DNA of 5,216 nucleotides from NCBI GenBank assembly GCA_031272415.1, contig JAISTU010000076.1, positions 1 through 5,216 on the forward strand, given 5' to 3'. Position numbers and translations under genes: made by a program. The notes below the pieces were generated by a model that was given only the letters and a program-made list of their open reading frames with translations, had not been told where the DNA came from and ran no database searches. Positions 5,101 to 5,216 of the stretch are shown here, piece by piece. Within the stretch, counting starts at the first letter, position 1. Every line of letters begins with the position of its first letter. The stretch comes from Bacteroidales bacterium (GTDB lineage Bacteria; Bacteroidota; Bacteroidia; Bacteroidales; WCHB1-69).

Positions 5101-5216
5101 ATGTTGGATATTCAAGATGTACTAAAAAAAAGAAGAGAAACCTATTCTGTCGAACTGAAATCGGCAAAAGGGGGTATTCCTTTGTCGCTTTGGGAGAGTT
5201 ATTCGGCGTTTGCGAA
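5101..5216 (+). CDS. AlbA_2/Schlafen-type domain protein, N-terminal fragment (runs off right edge)
   Basis: An open frame starts at ATG 5101 and continues to the window end, 38 complete codons beginning MLDIQDVLKKRRETYSVE. The pattern RRETYSVELKSAKGG followed by IPLSLWESYSAFA matches the start of AlbA_2 (divergent AAA-4, Schlafen-like) domains, where E-x-K-x-A-K-G-G and S-x-W-E-x-Y-S-A-F-A-N are typical of Bacteroidota members. These proteins are annotated as ATP-binding, RNA-binding or transcriptional regulators and some sit in defence loci. The rest, often a helicase-like C-terminal region and winged helix, is outside the window. An in-frame TAA at 5074-5076 rules out a start further upstream. 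The 45-base gap after the methyltransferase gene has no terminator or clear promoter, so read-through is possible. Confidence 0.78.
   Translation, partial: MLDIQDVLKKRRETYSVELKSAKGGIPLSLWESYSAFA

Noticed and set aside
1..5216. CRISPR arrays, tRNA or rRNA genes
   Set aside because: I saw no regularly spaced repeats beyond the single pair of 56 bp copies, and no cloverleaf or rRNA-like sequence.

Overview
The window looks like a chromosomal stretch of a member of the Bacteroidota, probably Bacteroidales. The evidence is AT-rich flanking DNA, TAnnTTTG-type -7 boxes (TATCTTTG) upstream of genes, A-rich leaders in place of clear Shine-Dalgarno sites, and protein families common in that phylum. 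I cannot name a species.

Layout, left to right. (1) Positions 1-446, minus strand: the first ~148 residues of a gene that runs off the left edge. It looks like the start of a large restriction-modification type protein, with an ExK nuclease-like motif. (2) A ~105 bp divergent intergenic region. (3) 552-2165, plus strand: a complete YfcC-family (DcuC superfamily) membrane transporter. (4) A 251 bp AT-rich gap (2166-2416) with a 26 bp imperfect inverted repeat whose two arms each carry a TATCTTTG box, pointing away from each other. (5) 2417-3976, plus strand: a complete 519-residue protein with an N-terminal P-loop ATPase and a C-terminal PD-(D/E)XK nuclease-like domain. It is clearly richer in GC than its neighbours. 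(6) A short gap with a possible terminator, followed by a second copy of the promoter region. (7) 4105-5055, plus strand: a complete FkbM-family SAM-dependent methyltransferase. (8) 5101 to the right edge, plus strand: the first 38 residues of an AlbA_2/Schlafen-type ATP-binding or nucleic-acid-binding protein.

The most striking structure is a perfect 56 bp direct repeat (2353-2408 and 4021-4076). It places the same promoter-bearing sequence before both the ATPase-nuclease gene and the methyltransferase gene. The ATPase-nuclease gene therefore sits inside a 1668 bp unit of one repeat plus one gene, with foreign-looking composition, and could have been gained or lost as a promoter-plus-gene cassette through recombination between the repeats.

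Three of the five genes belong to nucleic-acid-acting or defence-associated families (restriction-like, ATPase-nuclease, AlbA_2). The transporter and the FkbM methyltransferase have no obvious link to them. The window is thus a mosaic of separately transcribed accessory genes, not one operon. A defence-island reading is possible but not proven from this sequence.
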